Part shown: positions 1-9,411 of the stretch, in pieces | How positions within the stretch are numbered: the first letter of the stretch is position 1 | How the letters are laid out: the number at the start of each line of letters is the position of its first letter | Assembly (NCBI GenBank): GCA_040902885.1 | Contig: JBBDWK010000002.1 | Coordinates: 1-64,000 of the forward strand | Reading direction: 5' to 3' | From: JBBDWK01 sp040902885 | GTDB taxonomy: Bacteria > Acidobacteriota > Terriglobia > Bryobacterales > Bryobacteraceae | Length of the DNA: 64,000 nucleotides | Position numbers and translations under genes: made by a program | The notes under the pieces: model-generated | What the model was told of the DNA's origin: nothing | Database searches by the model: none | The model's input: the letters and a program-made list of their open reading frames with translations, nothing else

Positions 1-156
1 CATGATTCTTAACGGTTTGCTGGCGGAGGAAAAGTCAACAGCCGGACACTAGTGGACCCGATGATTGCCCTGCGCCACGATTAGCATCGAAATAACCCCT
101 TGACTCCCATTGCTATTTCTGATGCCATAGGCCCGCCCGACGAGGAGGAACATCTC

Positions 157-3100
157 ATGCGCGCATTCTGTCCATTTGCAATTCTCGTACTATCTGTAGC
201 CGCGCCACTGGCCGCACAAACCGGTCAAGCCAGCCTCAGCGGTCAGATCACGGATCCCTCGGGAGCCGTCATGCCCGGTGTCATGATTACGGTCAAGAAC
301 GAGGCGACTAACGTCACCCGCACCACCCCGGCCAATGAAGAGGGATTCTATTCCATTCCCGGCTTGATACCCGGCGTCTACAGCCTGCGCGTCGAGTCGC
401 AAGGGTTTCGCACCATCCAGCGCGATGGCATTGTCCTCCGTGTCGGGGACCGCATCAACATCGACATCAGTATGGAAGTCGGGCAGCAGGCCGAGGCCAT
501 CAGTGTTTCCGCGGAAGTCCCTCTCCTCCGTACGGAAGATGTTCAGACCGGTCTTGTCATCGACAATCGGCGTATCCAGGAATTGCCCCAGTACAACCGC
601 AACGCGCTCGCCTTCGCGCTGCTCACCCCCAACGTCAGCAGCGTGAGTTCGGAGCAAGCCGGTCACGACGAGGATTTTCGGATTAACGGCGGACGCACTT
701 CCCAAGCCGAGTACTTTGTCGACGGCGTGCCCGTTACCACCGGCTATCGGCACGACATTCCCCCTTCGGTTCCCTCGATGGAAGCGATCAGCGAGTTCAA
801 GGTCCTTACCAACGGCCTCTCCGCCGAGTACGGGCGTCTGTCCGGCGGCGCTGTCACTCTCGTTACACGTTCGGGAACCAATAACTACCATGGCTCCGCC
901 TATGAATTCTTCCGCAACGACAAGCTGAATGCCAATGACTGGAACTCCAACCGCTTTGGCCGGGCCAAGGGCGTTTTCCACGACAACGTTTTCGGCGGCT
1001 CTCTGGGCGGGCCAGTCCGCATCCCCAAGCTGTACAACGGCCGCGACCGGACCTTCTTCTTTCTCAACTTCGAAGGCACGCGCCGCTCAACCGGATCGAA
1101 CGCCGCCACCGCCGGCGTCCCCACGGCCCTGGAGCGCCAGGGGGACTTCTCCCAAAGCCTGATTGATAGTGGCGTGCCCGTCACGATCTTCGATCCCCTC
1201 ACGGCCCGTACCGAGACCGGCAGGGTAGTGCGGGACGCTTTCCCCGGCAACCGAATTCCCCAATCCCGAATCGATCCCCTGTCCAGCATCTACCTCGGCC
1301 ATTACCCCGAGCCCAATCAACCTGCCCGGCCAAACTCCTCTCACGACCAAAACTTCATTGGCACGACCTCCAGCCCTTACAACAACGACCGCTGGACCGG
1401 ACGCTTGGATCAGAACTGGTCGGCCAGCCATACCACGCACTTCACGCTGACTCGCTTCGATGACAATTTGACGGCCAAACGGTGGCTGTCGCCGCTGCAG
1501 CCTATAGGCTTCAACTCTCAGACCTCCCATACAGTGACGCTCGACCACACGGTCGTCATTACTCCCACCACGATCCTCAATCTCCGTGGCGGCATGGTTC
1601 GCCTCGCTTCCACCGGCGGGTCGGCCGTGGATCCTTCCATTGACTCCTCTTCCTGGCCGATGCAACCCGAAATCTTCGCCCTCATCGGCGGCAGCCGTGA
1701 CCGGGTCCCCGGTCTTGGCACTGGCGATACGATTGCCACGCTAGGGGGCGGCGCCGTCAACATAGTTCGCGACACCAGCTACACCGGCGCTGTCTCTCTG
1801 CAGAAACTCTGGCGCAAGCACACCTTCAAGTTTGGCTACGAACACCGCCGCTACTATTCCAACGTCACCTCCGGCGGCAGCTTGAGCACAGCCACACAGC
1901 GCAGCGTCACTTCGCGCTTCTTCGACGCTCCCGCCCCCACCGGCTCGGGATTTGCCTCATGGCTTCTTGGGTCCGTTACCGGCGGCTCCGGCACCCAGTT
2001 AGCCGGCCCCGCTTCCCTCCTTCCCTATCACGGCGCGTACGTTCAGGACGACATCAAGCTCTCCTCGAAATTGACCGTGAATCTCGGCCTGCGTTGGGAC
2101 TACGAGCCGCCACGCACGGAGCGCTTCGACCGCCAGTTCTGGTGGGACAAGTCCTACCAGTGGCCTTGGAAGCCTAACCCCGGCTGGTCCTGGGAGGAAT
2201 CTTTGCAACAGGCCGGAGCCCTGCCCAATCTCGCGGCGCCCGATTGGACGAAAGGCTTCAGCGGCCGCGTGGCCATGACCGGTACTCCCGAATATCCGAC
2301 CCGCGTCTCGCAGCGGGCCATCAAGAATCATTTCGGGCCGCGCCTGGGTGTGGCCTGGCAATTCCTGCCGCGAACTGTGCTGCGTGCCGGGTACGGGCTC
2401 CAGTACCTCACGACTTCGGGTGGCCTCTTCCTGAATGGAGCTCCCTGGAACATCGGCTACGGCGACTTCGCCCGCTTTATTCAAGGCGGCTCTCCAGATG
2501 GCGGCCTGACCTTTCCCCTCACATTCTCTCAGCCGATGCCGGGAGGGGCAGGTTATGTCCCCGCCACTCGCAACATCGACGAGCTCAACCGCTCGGTTAT
2601 GGGCGGCTGGTTCATCGCCAATGCAATCGATCAGGCAGCCGGCCATGAGCATGCTTTCCAGCTTGGTATCCAGCGCGAGATCGGGAGCGGTGAAAACACC
2701 TGGGTGCTGGAAGTCAACTACTCCGGCAATGTCGGCCGCAACCTTCCTTTCTGGCTGGGGACGGGCGAGCACATCCTGCCGGACGCCTACAACATCCTGG
2801 GGCCTCTCGGCTCGGCCCTGAACAATCCCGTCTCGAACCCCTTCTTTGGACAAATTCCCGCGAATACCGGTCAAGGCGGCCGCACGCTTCCCTTTGGCCG
2901 CTTGTTCCAGCGTAATCCCCTATGGCAGGAGCTTTGGACCATGGGCGAGCCCCTTGGCTCGGCCAACTACAACGCCGGATATGTCCAGATCGAGCACCGC
3001 TTTGGCCGCGGCTTTTCGTTCCTCGCCCACTACACGATCTCCAAGCTCCTTCAGGACGTGGGCGGGATTGACAACCAGCACTCCCAGGGTCCCAACCAGC

Positions 3101-3780
3101 AGGCCTTCCCGCAAGCCGGGCTGCCTCTTAGCGATATTTACGGCATTGCGCCGCAGGACACTGCCCAGCGTTTCCTGTTTAATTATTCAGTCGAGCTCCC
3201 CTTCGGAAAAGGTAAGCGCTTCCTCAGCAGCCCTCGGGGCGGCGGCGGCGCGGTGCTCGACAAGATCGTTGGCGGCTGGCGCCTTGCCGGCACAACCACG
3301 TATCGCACCGGCCAGCCGATACTCGTGTTCACTCCCTCCGGCGGGGTCGGAGGCCTCGGCTCCCAGTGGTACAACATCGGGCACGGCCGCACCACGCGCC
3401 CGCGCTTCGTCACACCGGGTGTGGATTATGACAACCGCGTCCCGGGACATACCGCACTCGAAGGCGCAGGAGGGTTTCAGCACTACATGAATCCCGCTGC
3501 CTTCCGCCTGGTGGAAGGCTTCGAGATTGGCGACGTGCCATCCACGTTCCCCAATTTCCGCGGGCCTGGCTATGCGCAGTGGGATCTTTCGATGTTGAAG
3601 GACTTCCGTCTCTGGAGCGAATCAAGCGCTCTTCAGTTGCGGTTCGAAGCCCAGAACTTCTTCAATAAGATGAATCCCGGTAACCCGAATGGGGCCGTCA
3701 CCCAGCGCACCTTTGGCGTGATCACCGGCCAGGCGGGCTCGCCGCGCCGCGTCATGATTGCCGCCAAGATCGTGTTTTGA
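157..3780 (+). CDS. Oar-like TonB-dependent receptor with carboxypeptidase-regulatory N-domain
   Basis: Outer-membrane protein of the Oar/TonB-dependent type, 1207 aa. In order it shows a signal peptide (about residues 1-20, cleaved after a PLAAQ-like site), a CarboxypepD_reg-type beta-sandwich (about 24-105, with SGQITDPSGAVMPGV), a TonB plug (about 115-235, containing NRNALAFALLTPNV and EYFVDGVPV), and a long beta-barrel ending in a terminal Phe (KIVF), as expected for barrel-assembly substrates. I chose the ATG at 157 over the in-frame upstream TTG near 100 because GAGGAGG lies just upstream at 142-148 and the signal peptide starts there. Family members import large substrates such as glycans or peptides using TonB energy; this substrate is unknown. 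The DUF5715-like secreted gene follows 60 bp downstream on the same strand. Confidence 0.93.
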   Translation: MRAFCPFAILVLSVAAPLAAQTGQASLSGQITDPSGAVMPGVMITVKNEATNVTRTTPANEEGFYSIPGLIPGVYSLRVESQGFRTIQRDGIVLRVGDRINIDISMEVGQQAEAISVSAEVPLLRTEDVQTGLVIDNRRIQELPQYNRNALAFALLTPNVSSVSSEQAGHDEDFRINGGRTSQAEYFVDGVPVTTGYRHDIPPSVPSMEAISEFKVLTNGLSAEYGRLSGGAVTLVTRSGTNNYHGSAYEFFRNDKLNANDWNSNRFGRAKGVFHDNVFGGSLGGPVRIPKLYNGRDRTFFFLNFEGTRRSTGSNAATAGVPTALERQGDFSQSLIDSGVPVTIFDPLTARTETGRVVRDAFPGNRIPQSRIDPLSSIYLGHYPEPNQPARPNSSHDQNFIGTTSSPYNNDRWTGRLDQNWSASHTTHFTLTRFDDNLTAKRWLSPLQPIGFNSQTSHTVTLDHTVVITPTTILNLRGGMVRLASTGGSAVDPSIDSSSWPMQPEIFALIGGSRDRVPGLGTGDTIATLGGGAVNIVRDTSYTGAVSLQKLWRKHTFKFGYEHRRYYSNVTSGGSLSTATQRSVTSRFFDAPAPTGSGFASWLLGSVTGGSGTQLAGPASLLPYHGAYVQDDIKLSSKLTVNLGLRWDYEPPRTERFDRQFWWDKSYQWPWKPNPGWSWEESLQQAGALPNLAAPDWTKGFSGRVAMTGTPEYPTRVSQRAIKNHFGPRLGVAWQFLPRTVLRAGYGLQYLTTSGGLFLNGAPWNIGYGDFARFIQGGSPDGGLTFPLTFSQPMPGGAGYVPATRNIDELNRSVMGGWFIANAIDQAAGHEHAFQLGIQREIGSGENTWVLEVNYSGNVGRNLPFWLGTGEHILPDAYNILGPLGSALNNPVSNPFFGQIPANTGQGGRTLPFGRLFQRNPLWQELWTMGEPLGSANYNAGYVQIEHRFGRGFSFLAHYTISKLLQDVGGIDNQHSQGPNQQAFPQAGLPLSDIYGIAPQDTAQRFLFNYSVELPFGKGKRFLSSPRGGGGAVLDKIVGGWRLAGTTTYRTGQPILVFTPSGGVGGLGSQWYNIGHGRTTRPRFVTPGVDYDNRVPGHTALEGAGGFQHYMNPAAFRLVEGFEIGDVPSTFPNFRGPGYAQWDLSMLKDFRLWSESSALQLRFEAQNFFNKMNPGNPNGAVTQRTFGVITGQAGSPRRVMIAAKIVF

Positions 3781-3839
3781 TCCACGGGCTCCCGCATCCC
3801 GGCTTGAAGAAGAGGTGAAGACCTGTTAATGTTCGAATC

Positions 3840-4475
3840 ATGCGGCTGATTTTCGCGCTACTTGTCGTCGCTGCATCTCTGTTGATCCCCGCTCCGGGGA
3901 GGGGTCAGATGGCTAATCTGCTTTTGGCCGATCCGAGTTCCCAGCTTGTTCAGAACAGGCGTGCGGACGATTACGATCTTTCCCGAATGAGCAACGTGGC
4001 GATGATCCAACGCTTCAGGCGGAACGGCTACCTCTCGCCGGTGCCGGCCGCAACCCGTCACTACTACATCCACGCTATCCCGGCGAAATACCGCTATCTT
4101 CGGCCGTGGAGCAAACTGTTCCTGACGCGTCTCAGCAGCCAGTTCTACGCCAGATTCCGGAAGCGGCTGCGGGTGACGAGCCTGGTGCGGACAGTCGCGC
4201 TGCAGAACGCGCTCGCGAGGAGAAACGGCAACGCCGCCGACGCCTATGGCGAGCGCAGATCCTCGCACCTCACCGGAGCGACACTCGACATTTCCAAGAA
4301 GGGCATGACCTCGAAACAGCTCAACTGGATGAGGCGGGTCATTCACTCGCTGAAGAAGCGGGGCTACCTGTACGCAGTCGAGGAGTTCCAGCAACCCGCG
4401 TTTCATATCATGGTCTATCAAAACTATCCGCAATACGTGAAGGGTTTGCGGCTGAAGAAGGCGAGCATTCGTTAG
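3840..4475 (+). CDS. Secreted M15/VanY-like (DUF5715-type) putative peptidoglycan peptidase
   Basis: A 211-aa exported protein with a signal peptide of about 22 residues. The C-terminal half carries SHLTGATLDIS followed about 45 residues later by PAFHIMVY. The H-x6-D ... H spacing is that of the zinc site in M15 D-Ala-D-Ala carboxypeptidases (VanY/DacY type) and of DUF5715 proteins. An upstream basic region (RFRKRLRVTSLVRTVALQNAL) matches the helix before the first zinc His in that fold. Likely periplasmic cell-wall trimming, but the substrate is inferred from fold only. It lies 60 bp after the TonB receptor and may be co-transcribed. Its last 4 bases overlap the end of the convergent gene on the other strand. 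Confidence 0.7.
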   Translation: MRLIFALLVVAASLLIPAPGRGQMANLLLADPSSQLVQNRRADDYDLSRMSNVAMIQRFRRNGYLSPVPAATRHYYIHAIPAKYRYLRPWSKLFLTRLSSQFYARFRKRLRVTSLVRTVALQNALARRNGNAADAYGERRSSHLTGATLDISKKGMTSKQLNWMRRVIHSLKKRGYLYAVEEFQQPAFHIMVYQNYPQYVKGLRLKKASIR

Positions 4476-5239
4476 AACAGCACTCGAAAGCGCCGCCGAA
4501 AAAGAAGAGCGGCGCCCATCGAGACGATCAGCAGCCACACCAGCCAATGAAGCCGGATGCCGAGCCATTCGACATTGGCCGCGGGATAGTCCACTTCAAT
4601 CCACGCGATAGCGCGGCCGGGCAGCCGCTTCTCGCCTGGAAACTGGAGCAATTGCCAGATCGAATCGTCGCGGCGCCTGGAGAGATAGGTTGTGCCTGAA
4701 CCGGCGGCGATGCTCTTCGTCGCGGTTTCGCCGCCTACGGTGACCCGCAGCGCCCCGGAAACCGGCTCCGCCGGCCGTACACGCCAACTGATCTGCTTCT
4801 GTTCGAACACTCGGACCGGGGGCGTCTCGGCCACGATCCCTTTGGGAAGTTCGAGCACCGGAGAAGGATCGGCCGGCTCGAGAGGCTTCGTCAACTGCAC
4901 GGTGACGATCGCCGCCTTTCCCATTTGGAGTGGAGACAACCCATAGAAAGCGTCCAACTGAACGAACAGCAGGAGCATGGGCGCCGTCAGCACCGCGGCG
5001 GGGAGAAGCATCAGGCCAACGTAGCGGACGTTCTCGCGAAGAAGCGATACCTGAGCCTGCCAGATCAGCTTCGGCTCGTCCACGAAAAGCCGCAGTTCGT
5101 ACAGATGAGCGCGAATGCGGCCTTTGGTCTTCCCGATGGCGCGCTGATTCGATACGCGTCCGAAGACCCAGAGCATGCCGAGTCCCAGCAGCACGCCGAT
5201 GGGAACCAGACTCAAAAGTGGATGCCGCAGAATTTCCAC
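4472..5239 (-). CDS. Conserved three-helix membrane protein, unknown function
   Basis: I do not recognise a named family. The 255-aa protein has predicted membrane helices at about residues 9-27, 72-93 and 230-248. A soluble segment between helices 2 and 3 (about 100-225) looks beta-rich and is probably extracytoplasmic. It ends in a basic tail (FRRRFRVLF). It starts with GTG, directly after the stop of the upstream small ribbon-helix-helix-like gene, so it is the last gene of a minus-strand run that begins at 10268 (sulfatase-like, two phosphodiesterases, small protein, this gene). The tight spacing suggests a shared role at the membrane with the phosphodiesterases; nothing in the sequence identifies that role. 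Confidence 0.7.
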   Translation of the reverse strand: MEILRHPLLSLVPIGVLLGLGMLWVFGRVSNQRAIGKTKGRIRAHLYELRLFVDEPKLIWQAQVSLLRENVRYVGLMLLPAAVLTAPMLLLFVQLDAFYGLSPLQMGKAAIVTVQLTKPLEPADPSPVLELPKGIVAETPPVRVFEQKQISWRVRPAEPVSGALRVTVGGETATKSIAAGSGTTYLSRRRDDSIWQLLQFPGEKRLPGRAIAWIEVDYPAANVEWLGIRLHWLVWLLIVSMGAALLFRRRFRVLF

Positions 5240-5242
5240 GCG

Positions 5243-5434
5243 CTAATCCAGATATCCGAGGCCCTTCATCTTCTTCACGATTTCCGCGTCCGATTCCGCT
5301 TCTTCAATCTTTGCCAATTCCCGTTCCAGCACGTGCTGGACGAACTCCTCCGGCGACGAGTAGCCGGCGGCTTCAGTGCATCGCTTTACCCGCGCCATCA
5401 AATCCTTGTCGAGCTTGATTGCTTGTTTGAACAT
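5243..5434 (-). CDS. Small ribbon-helix-helix-like protein, overlapping the phosphodiesterase gene
   Basis: A 63-aa protein starting MFKQAIKLDKDLMARVKR. The short beta-strand followed by two helices (segments around ARVKRCTEAAGY and SPEEFVQHVLERELAK) resembles Arc/MetJ ribbon-helix-helix proteins. The C-terminus is a charged helix ending KGLGYLD. I chose the start at 5434 because GGAGG lies about 10 bases upstream in GGAGGGAAGGAACATCTATG; a 14-residue longer frame lacks such a site. The gene overlaps the end of the upstream phosphodiesterase by 62 bases in another frame, which is unusually long for a bacterial operon, and stops just before the GTG of the next gene. It could be a regulator of the operon or a subunit; DNA binding is not demonstrated. 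Confidence 0.65.
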   Translation of the reverse strand: MFKQAIKLDKDLMARVKRCTEAAGYSSPEEFVQHVLERELAKIEEAESDAEIVKKMKGLGYLD

Positions 5435-7328
5435 AGATGTTCCTTCCCTCCATCCCTTCCGTCCCGGGGATTCCAAACTCCCGCAGAATCGTCGCCGTCA
5501 GATCTTCCAGACGCGGATCGGGCGCGGCGCTCTTTCGATTGGCGAGAAGCACTCCCGGAACGAACTCCGCCGCGATGCAATGATCGCCCCGCCATTCGTC
5601 GTTGTTGTCTTCGATTATGTCTTCGGGAACGGCGCCCAGAGCGGTCTGCCAGGAGGAACGGTAGCCTGGATAGTAGCCGACGATCAGGTCGGGAGCATTC
5701 TCCAGCATCTCGCCGCGCAGCTCGTCGCGGGGGGCCACGACGCCATGAACGACGGGCTTCCCGTTCTTCGGATCGCGCAGCCCGAGGAGACGTTCCCGAA
5801 TCTCGCCCAGCACGGACTCGGTCTCTTCGCCTTCCGCGACAATTCCTTCGCGCTCGCGGAACTGCTGGTTCACGTAGATTGCATTGAGGCCAAGGGCATA
5901 GGCCTTAGTGCCGCGCCAAGCCACGTGCTTCAGAAGTTCGTCGTCGCCCGTCTTCGCGCCGTCCTTCAGCGCGAGAAAGCCCTCCCGCATCAACCAGGTG
6001 TTGAGATGAACGGCGCGGTCGAATGCAGCGAAGCCGTGATCCGACATGACGATCAGCGTGGCGTCCCCCGCCTTCTCGCGAACGCGGCCAAGAGCCCGAT
6101 CCACGAGCTGGTAAGTTTTCAAGAGCTGGTCCTCATGCCTGCCCCAAAGCATGTGGGAGTCCTGGTCAACGCCGAAAAAGTGAAAGAACAATACTCCGTC
6201 GCGAAACCGGTCCAAGGCGTAATCGAGCAGCTTCAGCGTCTGCCGGTTGACCTCGCGGCTCTGCGACAGGTACTCCTCGCGGCTGAACACTCCCTGGCGC
6301 AGCGCGGCCGTGTCCTGAGCCATGCCCTGGGTATAGAAGAGGCCAATGCTTTCGGCCAGCTCCTGGCTGAAAGATTCGGGATCGCTGATGGGCATTGCTG
6401 GCGCTGAAGGGTCAATGTTGATGGGCGAGACATACACCGCGAATTGCGGATGCACCTGTTTCACGTAGATGCGGATCATGCCGTCGGCGCTTGCCATACC
6501 CGGCACAAGCGGGAAGCTGACGGGTATCCAGCCCGACCACTCGCCTTGCTTCAAGATAATCCGGCGGTCCTCCACCTCGAAGCCTGCAACCGGCTCGCGC
6601 GGGTCCACAGCGACGGGGATCTCGATGTAGGTCGGAGCCTGGTCCTTACGCAGTGAATTCGCGGGACCCGGCAGACGCAGGACCGTCCGATGGTTCTCGA
6701 GGCGGACGTGGATCACATCGCCGCCCGAGACTTTGCGGTCCTTCCACTTCTTATCGTCCGTAAAGAAAGCGAAGGTGCCGAAGGTGCCGCGCAGGTCGGG
6801 AGTGCCCATGCCGGCCAGCGAGTGGCCTTCGCATTCCACTGGCGGGAAGTCGGTCGGCATCCGCAGAATGGTGACGGGAACGCCGTGGTCGGAGAGAGTC
6901 TTCCAGAAGGGAGTTCCGCGCCGCAAGCTTTCGACGCGTCCGCTGGTGAGCGGAAGAAGGTAGGGACCGATGCTCAGCCGCCGTCCGCCTTCGGCAGCTT
7001 GCGACATTGAGGAATACGGAAGAACCGTGTCCGGATTCCGATGAACGAAATCGAAGATGCCGTGTCCGCCGGGATTCATTCCGGTGATGAAGGTGGACCA
7101 TGCCACGGGACTTTGCGGCGGCGTGGTGGTGGCCAGACGCTTGAACTCTCCGCCCCGGCGCAGGCGGTCCAGTTCCGGCAGCGCATCCCAGTGTCTTTCG
7201 AGAAACCCCGGATCCATGCCGTCGATGCCCAGCACGATCATCTTCTTGCCGGTGGCCGCCGGCCCCTGGCAACCAGTGGCGAGCAGACAGGCAACCGGCA
7301 GCGCGAGCCAAAAACAGCTAGGTGGCAT
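5373..7328 (-). CDS. Lipoprotein phosphodiesterase/nucleotide pyrophosphatase-like enzyme (alkaline phosphatase superfamily)
   Basis: A 651-aa protein with a lipoprotein signal (hydrophobic stretch then LATGC, probable lipidated Cys near residue 20). The alkaline-phosphatase fold begins with VLGIDGMDP (first metal Asp), then SPVAWSTFITG, where the Ser/Thr nucleophile is expected for type I phosphodiesterases. Later come SDHGFAAFDR and GDHCIAAEFVPGV, which carry metal-binding Asp/His. The family hydrolyses phosphodiester or related bonds in the periplasm; the substrate is unknown. It is a paralogue of the next upstream gene (7318-9411) with the same block order, and their coding regions overlap by 11 bases. 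It is the third gene of the minus-strand operon. Confidence 0.85.
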   Translation of the reverse strand: MPPSCFWLALPVACLLATGCQGPAATGKKMIVLGIDGMDPGFLERHWDALPELDRLRRGGEFKRLATTTPPQSPVAWSTFITGMNPGGHGIFDFVHRNPDTVLPYSSMSQAAEGGRRLSIGPYLLPLTSGRVESLRRGTPFWKTLSDHGVPVTILRMPTDFPPVECEGHSLAGMGTPDLRGTFGTFAFFTDDKKWKDRKVSGGDVIHVRLENHRTVLRLPGPANSLRKDQAPTYIEIPVAVDPREPVAGFEVEDRRIILKQGEWSGWIPVSFPLVPGMASADGMIRIYVKQVHPQFAVYVSPINIDPSAPAMPISDPESFSQELAESIGLFYTQGMAQDTAALRQGVFSREEYLSQSREVNRQTLKLLDYALDRFRDGVLFFHFFGVDQDSHMLWGRHEDQLLKTYQLVDRALGRVREKAGDATLIVMSDHGFAAFDRAVHLNTWLMREGFLALKDGAKTGDDELLKHVAWRGTKAYALGLNAIYVNQQFREREGIVAEGEETESVLGEIRERLLGLRDPKNGKPVVHGVVAPRDELRGEMLENAPDLIVGYYPGYRSSWQTALGAVPEDIIEDNNDEWRGDHCIAAEFVPGVLLANRKSAAPDPRLEDLTATILREFGIPGTEGMEGRNIYVQTSNQARQGFDGAGKAMH

Positions 7329-9411
7329 GCGAAATCAGCGGCTTTCCTTCCATCCAGGCAGGGGGCGACAAACCGAATAGCGCGAGCGCGGTGGGCGCCA
7401 TGTCTTCGAGACCGGGGTCGGAATCCTCGATCTTGCGGTTGCAGAATAACACGCCCGGAACGAGCAGCGGATCCACTGCGTGATCGCCGCTCCAGGCTTT
7501 GCCATTGTCTTCGAAGACGTGGGCGGCGACCTTGCCGACCGCCGCATCCCATGAAGTGCGGTATCCGTCGTTGAAGCCCAGGATGAGGTCCGGCGCCTCG
7601 GCAAGGTAGGGCCCTTTGTAGAGGGCATTCGTGGCATAGACCACGCGGATGCTTTCGGCGCCCTGCTCGTCGTCGCGCAGGCCGGTGAGCTTTTCGATCA
7701 GATCGCGCCGCAAGGCTTCCGCTTCCGCGCCCGGTGGGACGATCCCTCCGGCTTCCCGGCCTTTCAGATTGATGTACAGGCCGCCCAGCCCCATTGTGTA
7801 TGCCCGGGTGCGGCTCCAGTCCACGCCTTGAAAGTAGGGCCCGCTTTCCGCGGCTCCATCCTTCAGGGCGAGGTATCCGTTCCGCATCATCCATGTGTTG
7901 AGGTTCACGCCTCTTCGGAAGGAACAGAAACCATGGTCGGAAAGGACGAAGAGCGCCGTGTCGTCGCCGGCGTGGGATGCGGCCAGGCCCACCAGCCGGT
8001 CCATGCGGCTGTAAAGATCCTCGATGGTCTTTCCGTAGCGTTCCTCCTCGGCGGCCAGGTTGCGGAAGAACATGTGCTGCACGCGGTCGCTGGTGTCGAA
8101 GACACATGCCACAACGCCGCGCGGGGTCTTCTCCAGAGCGTTGCGGAACATGCCTTCCCGCTCCTCCATCAGCAAGTAAGCCTGATCGAGAAAAGCCTGC
8201 TCGTCGATGACCCCTTCGTTCAACGCCCAGGTGTCTTCCGCCATTCCGAGAGTTGAGAATGTGCCCAGAAGCTTCGCCAGATAGGCTGCGTAGAAAGGCG
8301 GATGGCTGATCGGCAGCGCGGGCTTTTCCGGATCGATCTGAACGGGCGTCGCGTACATCGAGAACTCGGGCTGGGTCTCGGTCACCCGAAAGCGCGCGAT
8401 GCCGTGAATCTTCATTCCGAAGCCTGCGCGGAACATCAACCGGACCCACGGCGTATACTCGCCGGGGCGCATGGCAAACGACTGGCCGTCGATTTCGAGC
8501 TTCGGAACTTTGTCTTCCAGAGAAACCGCGAACGGAATTTGCAGCGCTCCGTTTCCTTCAACAAGCGCGTCTTCCGGCCCTTCGAGCGAGCCTTCCAGGC
8601 GATTGCCAACGCGTTTCAACGGATAGCGGCTCCCACTCTCGTAGGTCGCCGATTCCAGACGCGTCGAGAAGAAGGAAAAACTTCCCTGCGTCCCGCGAAG
8701 ATCGGGCGTGGACATGGCGGAGAGCATGCGCCCCTGGAATTTATCCGGCGGAAATGTGATGGGCACTCGGATGATGGTCGAAGCGATATATTGCTCGCCC
8801 AAAATTTTCCAGAACGGCTGGCTCTTCCGGCGCATCTCGACATGAGGCCGCGATAACGGCAGACGGAATCGCCCGATCTTGAGAACGCGGCGCGGTTGAT
8901 GCACGCGTGCCGACGCCAGCTCCGGCATGTAAGTTTTGAGACTGCGGTTCAAAAAATCGAAGATGTTGTGACGCGCAGGATTGACGCCCGTGGCGAAGGT
9001 CGACCAGGCCACTGGCGAGAGCGCCGGGAAAGTCGTGCGCAGCCGGCGATAGCTGCCCTGCTCGCGGAGTCTGGCGAGGTTGGGCAGCTTGCCCTCGGCA
9101 AGAAACCTTTCGGTCAGCCGCGGATCGAGCCCGTCCAATCCAAGAAAGATGACGCGCTTCACCTGTGCCCCGCGGAACCCGCGACGGCGCCGGAGCATTC
9201 GCCAGGCCATGCGAAACGGCCAAAGCAGCAGAGAACCCGCGCCGAGAAGGAAGCCCGCCAGAAGGCTCAGAAACGAGCCGAGGAAGGCGAAGCCCGCGCC
9301 GGGACCGACGTAAGCCAGTTGATATTCGTCACCGTTGCCTGGTGTGGACAGAACCCAGAGAACCAGCAGAGCCGCGACCGCGAGGGAGCGGTCAAGCACT
9401 GGTGTCTTCAT
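7318..9411 (-). CDS. Membrane-anchored phosphodiesterase-like enzyme (alkaline phosphatase superfamily)
   Basis: A 697-aa paralogue of the preceding entry. Two hydrophobic segments precede the catalytic domain: about residues 9-20, then a strongly hydrophobic glycine-rich stretch (about 34-65) followed by a basic RMLRRRRGFRG anchor. The catalytic part has IFLGLDGLDPRLTERFL, LSPVAWSTFATGVNP, LSDHGFCSFRRG and GDHAVDPLLVPGV, the expected metal and nucleophile blocks. Here the enzyme is tethered by membrane segments rather than by a lipid. It overlaps the upstream sulfatase-like gene by ATGA (9408-9411), showing translational coupling. Bases 9369-9393, coding for residues near the N-terminus (DRSLAVAAL), match the REP-like repeat found elsewhere in the window. 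Confidence 0.85.
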   Translation of the reverse strand: MKTPVLDRSLAVAALLVLWVLSTPGNGDEYQLAYVGPGAGFAFLGSFLSLLAGFLLGAGSLLLWPFRMAWRMLRRRRGFRGAQVKRVIFLGLDGLDPRLTERFLAEGKLPNLARLREQGSYRRLRTTFPALSPVAWSTFATGVNPARHNIFDFLNRSLKTYMPELASARVHQPRRVLKIGRFRLPLSRPHVEMRRKSQPFWKILGEQYIASTIIRVPITFPPDKFQGRMLSAMSTPDLRGTQGSFSFFSTRLESATYESGSRYPLKRVGNRLEGSLEGPEDALVEGNGALQIPFAVSLEDKVPKLEIDGQSFAMRPGEYTPWVRLMFRAGFGMKIHGIARFRVTETQPEFSMYATPVQIDPEKPALPISHPPFYAAYLAKLLGTFSTLGMAEDTWALNEGVIDEQAFLDQAYLLMEEREGMFRNALEKTPRGVVACVFDTSDRVQHMFFRNLAAEEERYGKTIEDLYSRMDRLVGLAASHAGDDTALFVLSDHGFCSFRRGVNLNTWMMRNGYLALKDGAAESGPYFQGVDWSRTRAYTMGLGGLYINLKGREAGGIVPPGAEAEALRRDLIEKLTGLRDDEQGAESIRVVYATNALYKGPYLAEAPDLILGFNDGYRTSWDAAVGKVAAHVFEDNGKAWSGDHAVDPLLVPGVLFCNRKIEDSDPGLEDMAPTALALFGLSPPAWMEGKPLISHAT
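9369..9393 (-). repeat. REP-like element copy, inside coding sequence
   Basis: On the minus strand this reads GACCGCTCCCTCGCGGTCGC followed by GGCTC. It matches the dispersed unit with consensus CCGCTCCCTSACGGTCGCGG seen at 16713-16738, 46348-46368 and 46394-46417. Here it lies in the 5' coding part of the membrane phosphodiesterase gene. A chance match to codons for DRSLAVAA is possible, but about 22 of 24 bases agree with the copy at 46394. Confidence 0.5.

Noticed and set aside
1087..1665. Long overlapping frames opposite the TonB receptors, esterase, GlmS and other genes
   Set aside because: They are GC-rich antisense shadows without conserved motifs, signal peptides or ribosome binding sites.
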